DNA from: Beroe forskalii | Taxonomy: Eukaryota > Ctenophora > Nuda > Beroida > Beroidae | Length of the DNA: 64,000 bases | Direction of reading: 5' to 3' | Assembly (NCBI GenBank): GCA_011033025.1 | Contig: WFMF01000206.1 | Coordinates: 186,001-250,000 of the forward strand | In this document: positions 43,920-55,659 of the stretch, one piece after another | Layout: every line of letters starts with the position of its first letter | Numbering within the stretch: position 1 is the stretch's first letter | The notes under the pieces: generated by a model | Databases searched by the model: none | What the model was told of the DNA's origin: nothing | The model's input: the letters and a program-made list of their open reading frames with translations, nothing else | Position numbers and translations under genes: made by a program

Positions 43920-45680
43920 GATGATCCACAACAGCATAGGACTCCTTCTAGTGGCAACAACGCTACTACAACTCCTGCACCATGGCTTTGGAGATGACTG
44001 CAAAGTCACAGACAAAGAACGTCAAAATCGACAACTGAAGAGATGATTGCCTGAAGGGCTATGAATCTCCTTACAGGATGTGAATCAGAGGGGCAAAGTT
44101 GAACAAAACAACGAAAATGTGATAAGACTGAAGAAACTTGCATGTGATGCAACCTGCGAAGTAACCCATCATTCCTTGCAATTAATAAGTATATACACTT
44201 CATTATTTGGTTGGACCTTGCCTCGTCTGCTAAATAATGCCCAACCATGTAATATCACTAAAATTCTGACCATTGTCTGTCAATATATAAACCTCCTAAT
44301 TAAATTATACATGCCTCTAAAATATTAATAGAATGGTTTTTCCAGAACATAAAAATTAACTGTAAATTATATAGTTTTTGAATTTAACAAAATGTTTCAT
44401 TCTATATGCAAACATTTAAAATATTGTGGTTATGATTTTAAATTGTAAAATTCAGTAAAACTAGTTTAGTAGTAGGTAAGACATTGCCAAATCGTTGAGC
44501 AATGTTATTGGACAGTGGGAGAATTTGCCAAAATAACTTCATCCCCCACATCTATATTCGGGACTGAAAAGTAACCGTCACTCCTTGAAATACCATTCAT
44601 TGTCAAATGTTTAATTTCAAATTTGGTATACAAAGCGTGTTTAACACAACCTGATTGAATGATTTATGTATTTCCATTATTCGACGATCGCTGATGAAGT
44701 CTTTTTAGGAGAGAGAAACATGCATTACACAATCCCAACTTTGAAAACTGGAACCGGAAGCTGGGATGCTGGAGGCACAGAAGGGATAACATCTTCACCA
44801 TAGTGGGTTCAAAAATTAGAAACCAACTCCCTTTGACTGCTCTGCAGCAAGAACTCAAGGTGTAATTGGAGAATGCACAATGGAGGATGTACCGGAACGT
44901 CGGTAACATCAAGTCAAGATATACAACTCTGGAGACGACTACTGGTGTTTCCTAGGCCTCTAATCAATGACTGAATTTCGGAGGAAGTGTGTGGATGACA
45001 TCAAACCGAAACACTCTCTGGCAGGGAGGGAGTCGAGTATAACATCCTTCATGAGACTGGAACTGAACATATGATGATGGAAATACAGGTGGAGCATGTT
45101 CACCATTTTTGGGTACAAAAGGTGAAACCAGTCCCATGATTGCACTTCAAAAAAAGTACTGAGTCAACTGAGGCTGCACTATTTGGGATGATACGGACAT
45201 TGGAGAAATCAAGGAAGTCAGATATATACAACTCTGAGACAACTACTGGTGTTTTGTGAGCCTCTCAGTTAATGGTCTGGATTTTGGGGGGTGTGTGGAT
45301 GACTATGAAACCCAAATCACTTTCTGTGGCAGGGGAGGGAGTCAGTATAACATCATTCATGAAACAGGAAATGGAGAATATGCTGCTGGGATGGACAGGT
45401 GGATAAGCATGTTCACCATTGTGGGTACAAGGTGGAAACCAGTCCCCATGATTGCTGCATCAAGGTACTGGGGTCCACTGGAAGCTGTACCATCTGGGAT
45501 GATGCAGACATTGGGGAAATCAAAGTCAAGATATACAACCTGGAGACAACTACTGGTGCTTTGATAGTCTCACAGTGAATGATCTGGATTTCGGGGATGG
45601 ATGCTCAGATTATTATACAACAGAAGTCTTCCAACTCTCCTGACTTACCTCTTGTTTACAGCAAATGACACGGACCTATA
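43920..45680 (+). pseudogene. Secreted protein with tandem PLAT-like domains, copy 2 (frameshifted as written)
   Basis: The first exon is readable here: start codon at 43921, signal peptide MIHNSIGLLLVATTLLQLLH, then DDCKV and, in another frame, NNENVIRLKKLACDATCE. After an intron, the PLAT-like modules follow from about 44712: module 1 (YTI...TGTGSWDAGG..., frameshifted), module 2 (45030-45300) and module 3 (45340-45650), the last two readable with frame changes. One open piece (45256-45564) spans the link between modules 2 and 3: VNGLDFGGCVDDYET then GGSQYNIIHETGNGEYAAG. The third module ends at DLDFGDGCSDYYT and a stop near 45640. Comparison with copy 1 shows that most breaks are single-base indels unique to one copy. 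Confidence 0.65.
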
Positions 45681-45689
45681 TACATAGAA

Positions 45690-47890
45690 GAAGAAACAGT
45701 TGCATTTTTAGAAAATGTCTGGTTTGAACATTGAATGTGAAGGCAGAGGAAATCCATATGCCTTTTCCAATAATAATCTATTATATTTAGCCAGGTATTA
45801 ATTTTCTGTATCAAAATATACTCCAATTACTCAATTTACATCACTCATTTTCTGCTGCAGATAGGTATTATTTTGACATTTTCCTGCTCAAATGACAGAC
45901 TTAATAAGTTAATAAGGTCTATAGGATGGTCGAGAAAGTGGGCCCAAATATAATATCCAAATATGTCATAAAAACCAATAAAATTTCACATCAGCATGCT
46001 GTCTTGCGAGACTAAGTTTACATGGCCCCTCCTTTATTTAAGGGAGTTAATTACACTAATAAATGATGGGTTTGTCAAGACAAATAGAGCTCATATGAGG
46101 TCTGAGGCCTTTACATGGGCAAGCTGGACCTATGGACTCAAAACCACTGTTAAAAAGATTAGTACATACATGTCCAGGCCATCCCTCTCATCCTGGGCAA
46201 CTTGCATCCCAAAATCGTGGATTGACAAAATCATCAGGCCTGAACAGTGAACCCCCCTCCAAGGAATTCACCAGAGTTCATATCCAAACTCCATCACTCA
46301 GTCAACCTCTCCACTTACTCACCCTCAGTGCCTGTCTCAAAAACATCACACCATCAATCAGACAGGCGTCTATGCGTTGGCATAGTTTGTTTGATAAATT
46401 TGAATAAAATAATTTAGAGTAAAAATCAGTTTAAAACTTTGTATGGACTGTGTCATGGCATAAATCAACAACAACTAAAATCGATTTCAATTTAAATCAT
46501 TTCAAAAAGTTTTCAAAATTAACCGAGGTGAAATCAATTGAAATTAAATCAATTTGAAAAGAAAATGTCTTTATGTGGGGTACTTTTCGATATGTTTTTT
46601 TGTCAAAAAGCGCCCATTACATTGCAGCATTGAAGCTCACTGGCTCATGCATTTCAGCTATTTCACCATTTATACGAGTCATTAGTCATTTTCAAATCAT
46701 TCTTCAATTAATTTGAAGAGATATCAATTTCGGGAAATGAATTTTGTTGACTTTAAGTTCGAATTTGATTTTAATTTCGATTTGATTTTATATTTCGAAT
46801 TGATTTTAATTCGAATTGAATTCAATTCGAAATAGATTTGAATATCGAACTTTTTTCTAATTAATTTCAACTTGAAATTGAAATTTTTAAGTTGATAGAT
46901 GTTGGCAGATTTTGCCATGGCACAGGTCCACCACAAGGTAAGGGACACTTGACCCCCGACATTACATCCCCCCGACATTACATCCCCCGACACTACATCC
47001 CCGACACTACACCCCTACGGTGTACTGTAAATCTATAGAGGAAAGCGGGGGTTCAAACGTCGCAGTTCGACGATTGCTGCAACATTTGATCCCCGACATT
47101 TACATTCCTCGATGAATAAACATAGATCAAACACACTGATCCGCGGTTTGACCAAGGTGTCTAAGTGCGACATTTGACCCCCCTGACATCACATCCCTCT
47201 ATAGGCACAGTAAACACCCATGCAACTGAGCTTGGGAACGTCTTTAGAGTTTTGAGTATTTCATCAGATATTTTGTGTGATATACAATTTTTCTATACAC
47301 TATAACATATCCAAGACTATTAAACTGATTTCATTTCAAAATGATTTTTATTTTATTCAAAATGAATTTAATATCTATTTTAAATTGTTGGCTTAGTTGG
47401 ATGCATGCATAGTGTACCCATTGCAGTATACCTATTTGGTGCTTGAAATAAATATTCATAACACAGTCTCTTATAAATCCACACCTAATCCACATGTGAC
47501 ATTTTTGAATGTGAAACTTTAGTCTTGTGGTAAAAATTTTTTATGATATGATTGGATTGTAAAGTGCCGAAAAATTTATTAAAATTTGTTTCTCTGGCGG
47601 ATCTGTGCCACCATAGCTGATGTGTATAAAGGTTATTTGATCCATGGTTTCAGTGCTATGATATATTCAACAAAGTGAAACGCGTGGTTTACGACCCATG
47701 CTGTGGGGGTTGACACCCACTAAAAACCCAGATTAACATATGGGAGGCAAATTTACATAATTTAGGGGGGGGGCCAACCCCCATAAACCCCCATAAACCC
47801 CCAAAAATTTAACCCCCATTTGCCTTTTTCGATATCCACTTGGGGGTTTATGGGGGTTTAATTTTCCAGAAAAAGGTCGAAAATCTTCAA
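45690..47890. other. Non-coding remainder of the duplicated unit, copy 2
   Basis: Parallels 40120-42370, including the CCCCGACATTACATC repeat (46951-47010) and the TCGAATTGATTTTAATTCG words. No gene supported. Confidence 0.6.
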
Positions 47891-47894
47891 TGAA

Positions 47895-48245
47895 AATTGG
47901 TACCATTTCAAAATAGGGCCAAAAATCGTCAACAAAAAATGGTACCATTTCAGAAAAGGCTTGAAAATCGCCAACAAAAAATGGTACCAATTCAAAAGGG
48001 TCTAAGATTGTCAACAAAAATGGTACTATTTCAAAATGGCCGAAAATGGTACCATTTTAAGGAAAGGTTCGAAAATGCGCAACAGAAAATGGTACCATTT
48101 CAAAAGGCTTGAAAATCGCTGAAAAAATGGTACCATTTCGAAAAGGGCCGAAATTCATCAACAAAAAATGGTACCATTTCAAAAAGGCCAAAAATCGTCA
48201 ACAAAAAATGGTACCATTCCGTAAAATGCCAAAAATCGTGAACAA
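47895..48245. repeat. 42-bp repeat with GGTACCATTTCAAAA core
   Basis: About eight units. GGTACC recurs at 42-bp steps (47899, 47941, 47983), then less regularly. Each unit also has AAAATCGTCAACAAAAAATG. It is flanked on both sides by direct copies of a segment with CCCATAAACCCCC ... TTTCGATATCCAC ... GGGGGTTTATGGGGGTT (47770-47870 and 48280-48380), each of which can fold on itself. Confidence 0.9.
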
Positions 48246-48399
48246 AATCAGTCATAAAACAGCAAAATTTAACTAAATTAAGCCCCATAAACCCCCCACA
48301 AACCCCCAAAAAATTAAACCCCCATTTGCCATTTTTCGATATCCACCGGGGGTTTATGGGGGTTGGCCCCCCCCAATTTAATTTCTCGAGTTGAACACA

Positions 48400-49144
48400 A
48401 CATGGCTCAAAATTGGCATCATGATAATTGATAAAAAATTGTATATTTCACATAAAACTATAAAACATAATGAGCATGAGATGTTATTAATACTTTAACA
48501 TCATGCAAGTCAAATGTTTATTGATTGTTGGTTCTTAACTTACATACCGAAAAACATTCAAAATTCCATTACTTTCAAGTTGGTAAAATATGGCCAGAAT
48601 GCCATAAAACGTTATCACAATACACCATTATAAACTTATAAACCATTAAAACTTTATAAGCACTAGCAGGACCCATGGCCTCCGGCCATCGTTCACAATT
48701 TTTTCGCTTCAGCAATTCGTACAGTATAATGCAGTACTGTGGTTCTTATCAGTGATGAGGTCATATTTTAATCGGGTGTGCCTACTCCTCTATGTGATGT
48801 CTATATGTCAGGTGGTGTCAAACGTCACTGGTACTCTGGTATGAACATTCCGATCATCGGCAATCGGCATGCTTGATTGGGTACTGAGTGGTGTCAGAAA
48901 AATCTGTGGCTATATATAAGCCACCAGACAGAAAGAAATCATAAACCGGACAGACAGATATATATTTATTTCACCATGATTTCACCATGCCAACATAGTG
49001 ATGTGAAAAGTCCCAATTTATATATTTATATATGAGGAAGAATTATAAGTAGTAAGATGGCAATTGACAGAATGCAAATGTGACCATCCAAAAGTGGGAC
49101 ATACTATGTTGCACGCATGAGGGTAGGGTTACATCATAAGAGTA
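48400..49144. other. 3' flank of esterase gene 1, with an esterase fragment and a TATA-like palindrome
   Basis: 48976-49019 repeats about 44 bp of the esterase coding sequence (compare 49326-49370; the SHHYVAMVKS region), a short processed-looking or misaligned duplication. GGCTATATATAAGCC at about 48907-48921 is palindromic and TATA-like on both strands. TTTATT at about 48965 (AATAAA on the minus strand) is a possible poly(A) signal for the esterase. The segment from 48450 is duplicated near 52200-52420. Confidence 0.6.
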
Positions 49145-50854
49145 TCATCTATTCTGCCATCCATACTTCACCAAATCAAACTCTTCCAGCTTCTCACAGA
49201 CCCCCTGCTGTGGTCTCTCACTGATAACCATCTCACAGGACAATAACAAATCATAGTTGTGATAAACCATGGAGTTCTCAGGGAAGGGTTTCCATGACGA
49301 ATCACTAAAGCTACCGCTCTCTGCAAATGATTTTACCATGGCAACATAGTGATGTGAAAATTCCCAGTCTCGTTCAGACGGTTCGAAGAAGTCATCCTCT
49401 TCACTCTCCGAGTCATACCCGAACATAATGATAGAATCGGATGCATGAATGGCAGGGATGGGTAGGGCCTCTGGAGCATAAGTAAAGTAGAGTCTGTAGA
49501 TATCCCGATTATTTGCTTCAGACATTGCAGCAGCCACATCGTTGGTGGGGCAGGTGGATCGCATGTCACAGGTCAGGAGACTCCAGATTTCGGTGGGGGT
49601 GCGACCCCCGGGGTACAGGTCCCAGGCCATGTCCACCATTCCCAGAGCATCTGTGAGTTTTGTGAACAGTTCGGCTAAAGTCGTGTTTAGTTCTTGGTCA
49701 GTGAGAAAAGGAGGGCGAAATAACCATGCCATATCATAGTTCTCCTGTTCAACATTGGATATGATGATGGAAACAGGGTCGGTGGGAGTGAAATCTGCTG
49801 ATTTTAGCTCCCGAGGTGACACTGTGACAACAGTCGGATCAATCATGATAAAGCCCACAACTTCTGCTTCCTCAGTCAGACGTTTAGGGAAATCAAAATA
49901 TGCATCACCAATATCCATATCAACATATTTCCGTGAAAATCTACTTGCCGGCATATCCATCAAACACTTCCGTCGGTCTGCCAAATCAGATGATGAACAC
50001 CCAACTTGCTCCACAATTGTTCGCTGATATGCATTCCCATCAACGTGTGTGAACCGCATTTCCACTGCCGGACTTTGGGCGATTCCCCGGTGAAACTTGT
50101 TGTTAGCAAGAGGTGAGCAGGTGAGGGCTAGCACTGCTGTAGCACCTCCACTCTCCCCTATGACTGTCACGGAGTTTGGATCCCCGCCAAACTTAGCAAT
50201 GTTATCCTGGATCCAATCCAGGGCGGCAATAATGTCTCGGATGCCATTATTTGCATACACCCCAGAGTCCTCATCCCACAACTCCTCCACTGAGCTGAAT
50301 CCCAGGAACCCTAACCGGTAGTTGATGTTTACCGTTACAGCTCCAAGTCTGTTTGTCGTTTCGTCATCAAAACTGTACCCTGTGACCATCCCCTGTCCAT
50401 TAGCCAGTCCACCGCCGTGGACCCACATGATCACTGGACGACGCTCCTCTGGTTCATTTCCTGGAAGCGATGGTGTCCTTACACTGAGATACAGGCAGTC
50501 CTCTGATCCCACCCCATCATCAAATTGGACACACGACACTTTAATATTGTTATTTGTAGCGTCCACGGTTTCATCGGACTCATACCGGACTGGCGGACGG
50601 AATCGCAGCTCCCCGATGGGTGGTTCAGCATAGCGGACGTTGTGAAACTCATAAATCTTGGTGATACCGTCCTGTAGGACGACAGTACGTCCGTGGAGTG
50701 TTCCAGATGTAGTAACGACAGTGGGAGGGACGGACTTATCTGGAGCAGACAAAAAGTGGACGAGAATAAGAGCAATGGAAATGAGGACTATAGGGATAAC
50801 AAGTGCCAGGGTGAGGGCGATTGCTCGTTTTATGCTACACTCCATGATATGCAA
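49145..50854 (-). CDS. Carboxylesterase/cholinesterase-family protein 1, membrane-anchored
   Basis: An intact intronless frame of 569 residues. The paralogue starts at the residue equal to Met4 here, so Met4 is the likely start. An N-terminal hydrophobic segment at about 11-35 after a short basic tail predicts a type II anchor with an extracellular or luminal alpha/beta-hydrolase. Visible are the EDCLYL signature (118-123), the oxyanion loop VHGGG (145-149), the nucleophile elbow GESGG (233-237, Ser235), and HASDSIIMFG with the likely catalytic His470. The acidic triad member is probably Glu369 or Glu371 in SNVEQENYDM. GESGG in place of the common GESAG still keeps the Ser. The triad suggests an active serine esterase, substrate unknown. 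An acidic stretch ESEEDDFFEPSERD (about 483-496) is unusual. Confidence 0.9.
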   Translation of the reverse strand: MHIMECSIKRAIALTLALVIPIVLISIALILVHFLSAPDKSVPPTVVTTSGTLHGRTVVLQDGITKIYEFHNVRYAEPPIGELRFRPPVRYESDETVDATNNNIKVSCVQFDDGVGSEDCLYLSVRTPSLPGNEPEERRPVIMWVHGGGLANGQGMVTGYSFDDETTNRLGAVTVNINYRLGFLGFSSVEELWDEDSGVYANNGIRDIIAALDWIQDNIAKFGGDPNSVTVIGESGGATAVLALTCSPLANNKFHRGIAQSPAVEMRFTHVDGNAYQRTIVEQVGCSSSDLADRRKCLMDMPASRFSRKYVDMDIGDAYFDFPKRLTEEAEVVGFIMIDPTVVTVSPRELKSADFTPTDPVSIIISNVEQENYDMAWLFRPPFLTDQELNTTLAELFTKLTDALGMVDMAWDLYPGGRTPTEIWSLLTCDMRSTCPTNDVAAAMSEANNRDIYRLYFTYAPEALPIPAIHASDSIIMFGYDSESEEDDFFEPSERDWEFSHHYVAMVKSFAESGSFSDSSWKPFPENSMVYHNYDLLLSCEMVISERPQQGVCEKLEEFDLVKYGWQNR

Positions 50855-52506
50855 GCAGGGAAGGCTGGAATCACGTGGAAGTGTGGGTTAGTTGGAACTT
50901 AATAAGAAGATTGAAGTTGGAAAATGCCAAGTGATAGTGGAAAAAGATAGAATTGGCAAAGGTTAAGATAAATGCTGATGCAAAAACAAGTTAGTGAATA
51001 TAATTGATTGTCTACAGAAACAGCTGTTGAATTGGAATTCAATGTAACTCGAAATAACAAATCAGCAATTATAACTCACAGCAAATGAAATTGAAATACT
51101 GAAATGGACTTCAAGCTAGAGAGGTGAGAATTTCCCCAATGTGCAACATGCTAGGTAAAAATTGCTACAACATAATTATTTTCCTAGTCCTATTTTAATC
51201 TACAAAACACCGTACAGAGTAATGGCACTATGATGACCATATGCTATTACTTGATTTGATAGTGGGCTACTATCATATTGAGTTACATGAATATGAAAAT
51301 AACAATGCAAAGATTCGTGAAAAAAATCTGCCAACATCTACCCCAACATGGCCGTCTATTTTACATATAACATAACTGGACAGATTAGATTACAACACTT
51401 CTGTATTTTGGTTTGGAGATAAAAATTACATGTGGAAGATGATTCAATTACCTCTATTACAACCATGCAATCCCTCAGCCGCCCTGTGATATTTAAGTTC
51501 TGATTCAATGACCCCTATCATATTGCCTCTGCTATTGGAAACCACCTGGTGTCCTGACAAAAGCTACCCCATCCTCTCATAATGACTAAATATACTTTGG
51601 CTAAAGACTGGGAATTAACATATTATCTCTATTACATACGAATGTAATAGGATATAAATATTGAGTAACTTGCTACAAAATATAATTTATATCAAATTTA
51701 TTATTTGTGAATAATTTGGCCAGAGACTGGACCTATGATCTCTAACTCAATATCAAATCATCATTGCATAACGGTTACGTTATGCAATGATCAAATTTAT
51801 CATATTATGTTAAATACGTGAGACTATTATATAACAAATTTCCGAGATACATCATTTTCGAATTTATTTTAATTTCGAATTTAATTCCATTTAAAATTGA
51901 TTTGACTTTCAAACTTTTTTGAATTGACTTCAAATCAATTGTTAGTTGTTTACGGATTTAGGTATGCTATGGCACAAGTTCACCACAAAAAACTTTAAAC
52001 TTATTTCACCTCAAGTCTATTTTGTGTTTTGGTTCAAAATTAAAGTTAAAATCCATTTTAAATTTTTGGCAGATCTGTGCCATAAATTCTAATTTGTGTA
52101 AAGGTAATTTGTGTAAAAGCAAAATCATACAATTTATTATTTAATCGAACTATTTCCTATCTTGAGTTGAACAAAATACAGATCACATCATGACAATTGA
52201 TAAAAACATAAGAGCATGAGATGTTAATACTTTAATATCATGCAAGCCAAATGTTTATTGATTGTTGGTTCTTAACTTACATACCGAAAAACTTTCAAAA
52301 TTCCAATACTTTCAAGTTGGTATAATATGGCCAGAATGCTTTCGAAAGTTTTACAGCTATAAACGTTATTATCACAATCCACCATTATAAACTTATAAAC
52401 CATTAAAACTTTATAAGCATGACAATTGACAGAATGCAAATGTGACCATCCAAAAGTGGCGCATACTATGTTACGTGCATGAGGGTAGGGTTACATCGAA
52501 GGAGTA
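50855..52506. other. Spacer between the two esterase genes
   Basis: The part next to gene 1 resembles 54200-54340 (shared upstream region), and the part from about 52190 resembles 48450-49140 (shared downstream region). This shows a tandem duplication of about 3.35 kb. A perfect 14-bp hairpin, ATCATTGCATAACG / CGTTATGCAATGAT, lies at 51760-51791. A hairpin-like TTTGATAGTGGGCTACTATCA at about 51256 resembles the stronger one at 55800. No gene seen. Confidence 0.6.
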
Positions 52507-54195
52507 TCATCTATTCTGCCATCCATACTTCACCAAATCAAACTCTTCCAGCTTCTCACAGACCCCCTGCTGTGGTCTCTCACTAATGACCTTCTCGAAG
52601 GAGGCAGAGTTATCGTAAACCATGGAGTTCTCAGGGAAGGGTTTCCATGATAAATCACTAAAGCTACCGCTCTCTGCAAATGATTTTACCATGGCAACAT
52701 AGTGATGTGAAAATTTCCAGTCTTGTTCAGACGGTTCGAAGAAGTCATCCTCTTCACTCTCCGAGTCATACCCGAACATAATGATAGAATCGGATGCATG
52801 AATGGCAGGGATGGGTAAGGCCTCTGGAGCATAAGTAAAGTAGAGTCTGTAGATATCCCGATTATTTGCTTCAGACATTGCAGCAGCCACATCATTGGTG
52901 GGGCAGGTGGATCGCATGTCACAGGTCAGGAAACTCCAGATTTCGGTGGGGGTGCGACCCCCGGGGTACAGGTCCCAGGCCATTTCCACCATTCCTGGAG
53001 CATCTGTGAGTTTTGAGAACAGTTCGGCTAAAGTCGTGTTTAGTTCTTGGTCAGTGAGAAAAGGAGGGCGAAATAACCATGCCATATCGTAGTTCTCCTG
53101 TTCAACATTGGATAGGATTATTGACAGAGGGGCAGAGGGAGTGAAATCTGCTGATTTTAGCTCCCGAGGTGACACTGTGACAACAGTCGGATCAATCATG
53201 ATAAAGCCCACAACTTCTGCTTCCTCAGTCAGACGTTTGGGGAAATCAAAATATGCATCACCACTATCCATATCAACATATTTCCGTGAAAATCTACTTG
53301 CCGGCATCTCCATCAAACACTTCCGTCGGTCTGCCATATCGGATGCTGTACACCCAACTTGTTCCACGATTGCTCGCTGATATGTATTCCCATCGATGTG
53401 TGTGAACCGCATTTCCGGTGCTGGACTTTGGGCGATTCCCCGGTGAAACTTGTTGTTAGCAAGAGGTGAGCAGGTGAGGGCTAGCACTGCTGTAGCGCCC
53501 CCACTCTCCCCTATGACTGTCACGGAGTTTGGATCCCCGCCAAACTGGGCAATGTTATCCTGGATCCAATCCAGGGCGGCAATAATGTCGCGGATGCCAT
53601 TATTTGCATACACGCCAGAGTCCTCATCCCACAACTCCTCCACTGAGCTGAATCCAAGGAACCCTAACCGGTAGTTGATGTTTACCGTTACAGCTCCAAG
53701 TCTGTTCGTCGTTTCGTCATCAAAACTGTAGCCTGTGACCATCCCCTGTCCATTAGCCAGTCCACCGCCATGGACCCACATGATCACTGGACGACGCTCC
53801 TCTGATACATTTCCTGGAAGTGATGGTGTCTGTACACTGAGATACAGGCAGTCCTCTGATCCCACCCCATTGTTAGCTTGGATGCATGATACTTCATTAA
53901 CTTTTGAAGCATCCACGGTTTCATCGGACTTGTACCGGACTGGTGGACGGAATCGCAGTTCCCCGATGGGCGGTTCAGCGTAGCGGATGTTGTGAAACTC
54001 ATGAATCTCGGTGATACTGTCTCGTAGGACTACAGTACGTCCGTGGAGTGTTCCGGATGTAGTGACAACAGTGGGAGGTGTGGACTTATCTGGAGCAAAG
54101 ACAACAAGCACAAGGACTAGTGCAAGGGAAATGAGAACCACAGGAATAACACCTGCCAAGATGATGAAGATAGCTTCTTTCTTGCTACAACCCAT
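52507..54195 (-). CDS. Carboxylesterase/cholinesterase-family protein 2, membrane-anchored
   Basis: An intact intronless frame of 562 residues, by eye around nine tenths identical to the 49145-50854 product. It begins MGCSKKEAIFIILAGVIPVV, with an anchor at about 9-33. Same motifs: EDCLYL, VHGGG, GESGG (Ser231) and HASDSIIMFG. Differences cluster in three places: the anchor, the region after DETVDA (SKVNEVSCIQ versus NNNIKVSCVQ), and the C-terminal YDNSASFEKVISE versus YHNYDLLLSCEMVISE. The active-site region is almost unchanged. The pattern fits a recent tandem duplication with both copies under constraint. Probable role: extracellular ester hydrolysis, substrate unknown. Confidence 0.9.
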   Translation of the reverse strand: MGCSKKEAIFIILAGVIPVVLISLALVLVLVVFAPDKSTPPTVVTTSGTLHGRTVVLRDSITEIHEFHNIRYAEPPIGELRFRPPVRYKSDETVDASKVNEVSCIQANNGVGSEDCLYLSVQTPSLPGNVSEERRPVIMWVHGGGLANGQGMVTGYSFDDETTNRLGAVTVNINYRLGFLGFSSVEELWDEDSGVYANNGIRDIIAALDWIQDNIAQFGGDPNSVTVIGESGGATAVLALTCSPLANNKFHRGIAQSPAPEMRFTHIDGNTYQRAIVEQVGCTASDMADRRKCLMEMPASRFSRKYVDMDSGDAYFDFPKRLTEEAEVVGFIMIDPTVVTVSPRELKSADFTPSAPLSIILSNVEQENYDMAWLFRPPFLTDQELNTTLAELFSKLTDAPGMVEMAWDLYPGGRTPTEIWSFLTCDMRSTCPTNDVAAAMSEANNRDIYRLYFTYAPEALPIPAIHASDSIIMFGYDSESEEDDFFEPSEQDWKFSHHYVAMVKSFAESGSFSDLSWKPFPENSMVYDNSASFEKVISERPQQGVCEKLEEFDLVKYGWQNR

Positions 54196-54199
54196 GATA

Positions 54200-55650
54200 A
54201 TATGAGGTCACGTGGAAGTGTGGGTAGGTTGGAACTTTATTAGAAGATAGAAGTTGGAATAATGTCAATTGGTAGTGACAGAGGATGGATGTGGCAAAGG
54301 TTGAGATACATGCTGAGGAAAAAACAATATTAATTAGGGCTGGTGGCTGAGGACCAACATTCATTTTTTGGAAAAGACAAATCGGGGACAGGACTTTGCC
54401 AGGATGGCGTGGATGTACCAACGTTTTGATTTTTGACGGTGGTCTCAAGTCCACAGGTCCAAAATCTACTGTCCTTGCGAGGCCTCAGAGCCAAAATGGG
54501 TCAAAAAATCGAAATTTCACTATATTCGTAGTAGCTTTGATTTGCTTTAGTCATGTGGTAGTTTTGGTTGTTGTGGTTGGATAGAATTTTCATGAGTAGA
54601 CTCAATTTATTTTCGTGCACACTGTGGGAGGCATGAGTGCTCCTAGGTAATCTGCTTTTCTTGCTTTTGTGCTATCAATGGCCTGGGACCTAGTTTAGTG
54701 AGATATGGTTTTCTAAGCTTACCTTGAGATATGGCACATTTTTATCATTTCATTTTTCGTGTTTTTATTGTAAAGTGCTGGAGACTCGCTCGGTGTCATT
54801 TTTTGATTTTGAATCTGGTTGACTGAGTTTGTATGTGTTCTTAGTTTCTCGGTGTGAGTACACAAGACTTGGTAGTCTTCACGGAATTAACACTGATGAA
54901 GATGAGATAAAATCTTTTTCTAAATCATTAATGGTGTGCTGTGCCCTGCAAAGGGATTTTATGTTTCACATGTATTATATATTATTTTTCCTTTCAAAGC
55001 CCTTAGTGGTGCCCCATGTGGGTTTTCAATCATTGCGGACTGCTTCTGTAGGTATCTATAGATCAATGTTAATCTCCGAGAGGTTTCTCTTTATTGTTTT
55101 CCTATCTTGCCATAATACGATATTGCCAGAGCTTCAGCTTTGAAAATGCTGACATGTTGGAGGAGTGGTTCCTCTATTTCATTTAGGTTTACTTCACTAT
55201 AGGTTATTCCAACCTATAGTTTTTCGTCCAACTTTGCCGAACAGAAGTACTAAAATGATCATTTCGTCGAGACAAATCGAATGAAATCAGAAGCTATGCT
55301 TTATATCCTTACATTCTTTTAGAATTTCGCCCTTTGGACCCCACTTTTAATCTGATCCCTCACATAGGCAATGTTGGACCTATGGACTTGATACCAGTAG
55401 ACCACCATGAAAATGTTGGTACACGTCTACACCATATTGGCGAAATTCGTGTTTTCCAAAATACGAGGAAATATAGTTGATAGATATAAAACTAATATAA
55501 TCTATTGTTTACTGAAACAGCCGTTGAATTGTAATTCGAGAAAAATCAAAATAACAAATCAGTAACCTAAGGCTAAAGTTTATCAAGGGGTAATGATGGG
55601 AAAAAAATCAGGACACCGGTGTCAGCTGCAGACAACAAAAGCAAGAAAAA
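54200..55650. other. Upstream of esterase 2, no supported gene
   Basis: 54200-54340 repeats the esterase 1 upstream region. 55490-55570 again resembles 50995-51080 (ACTGAAACAGCCGTTGAATTG), so the duplication may have had a third member here that has been lost. ACTATAGGTT / AACCTATAGT at 55196-55220 is a small hairpin. The open frame at 54829-55143 has no recognised features. Confidence 0.45.
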
Positions 55651-55659
55651 TTCGATCAA

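Noticed and set aside
49542-50891. Plus-strand frames opposite the esterase genes
   Set aside because: Antisense shadows of the long conserved minus-strand esterase frames, found in both paralogues for that reason.
54829-55143. 104-codon plus-strand frame with hydrophobic stretches
   Set aside because: No family recognised, AT-rich surroundings, no splice or promoter evidence; chance is likely.
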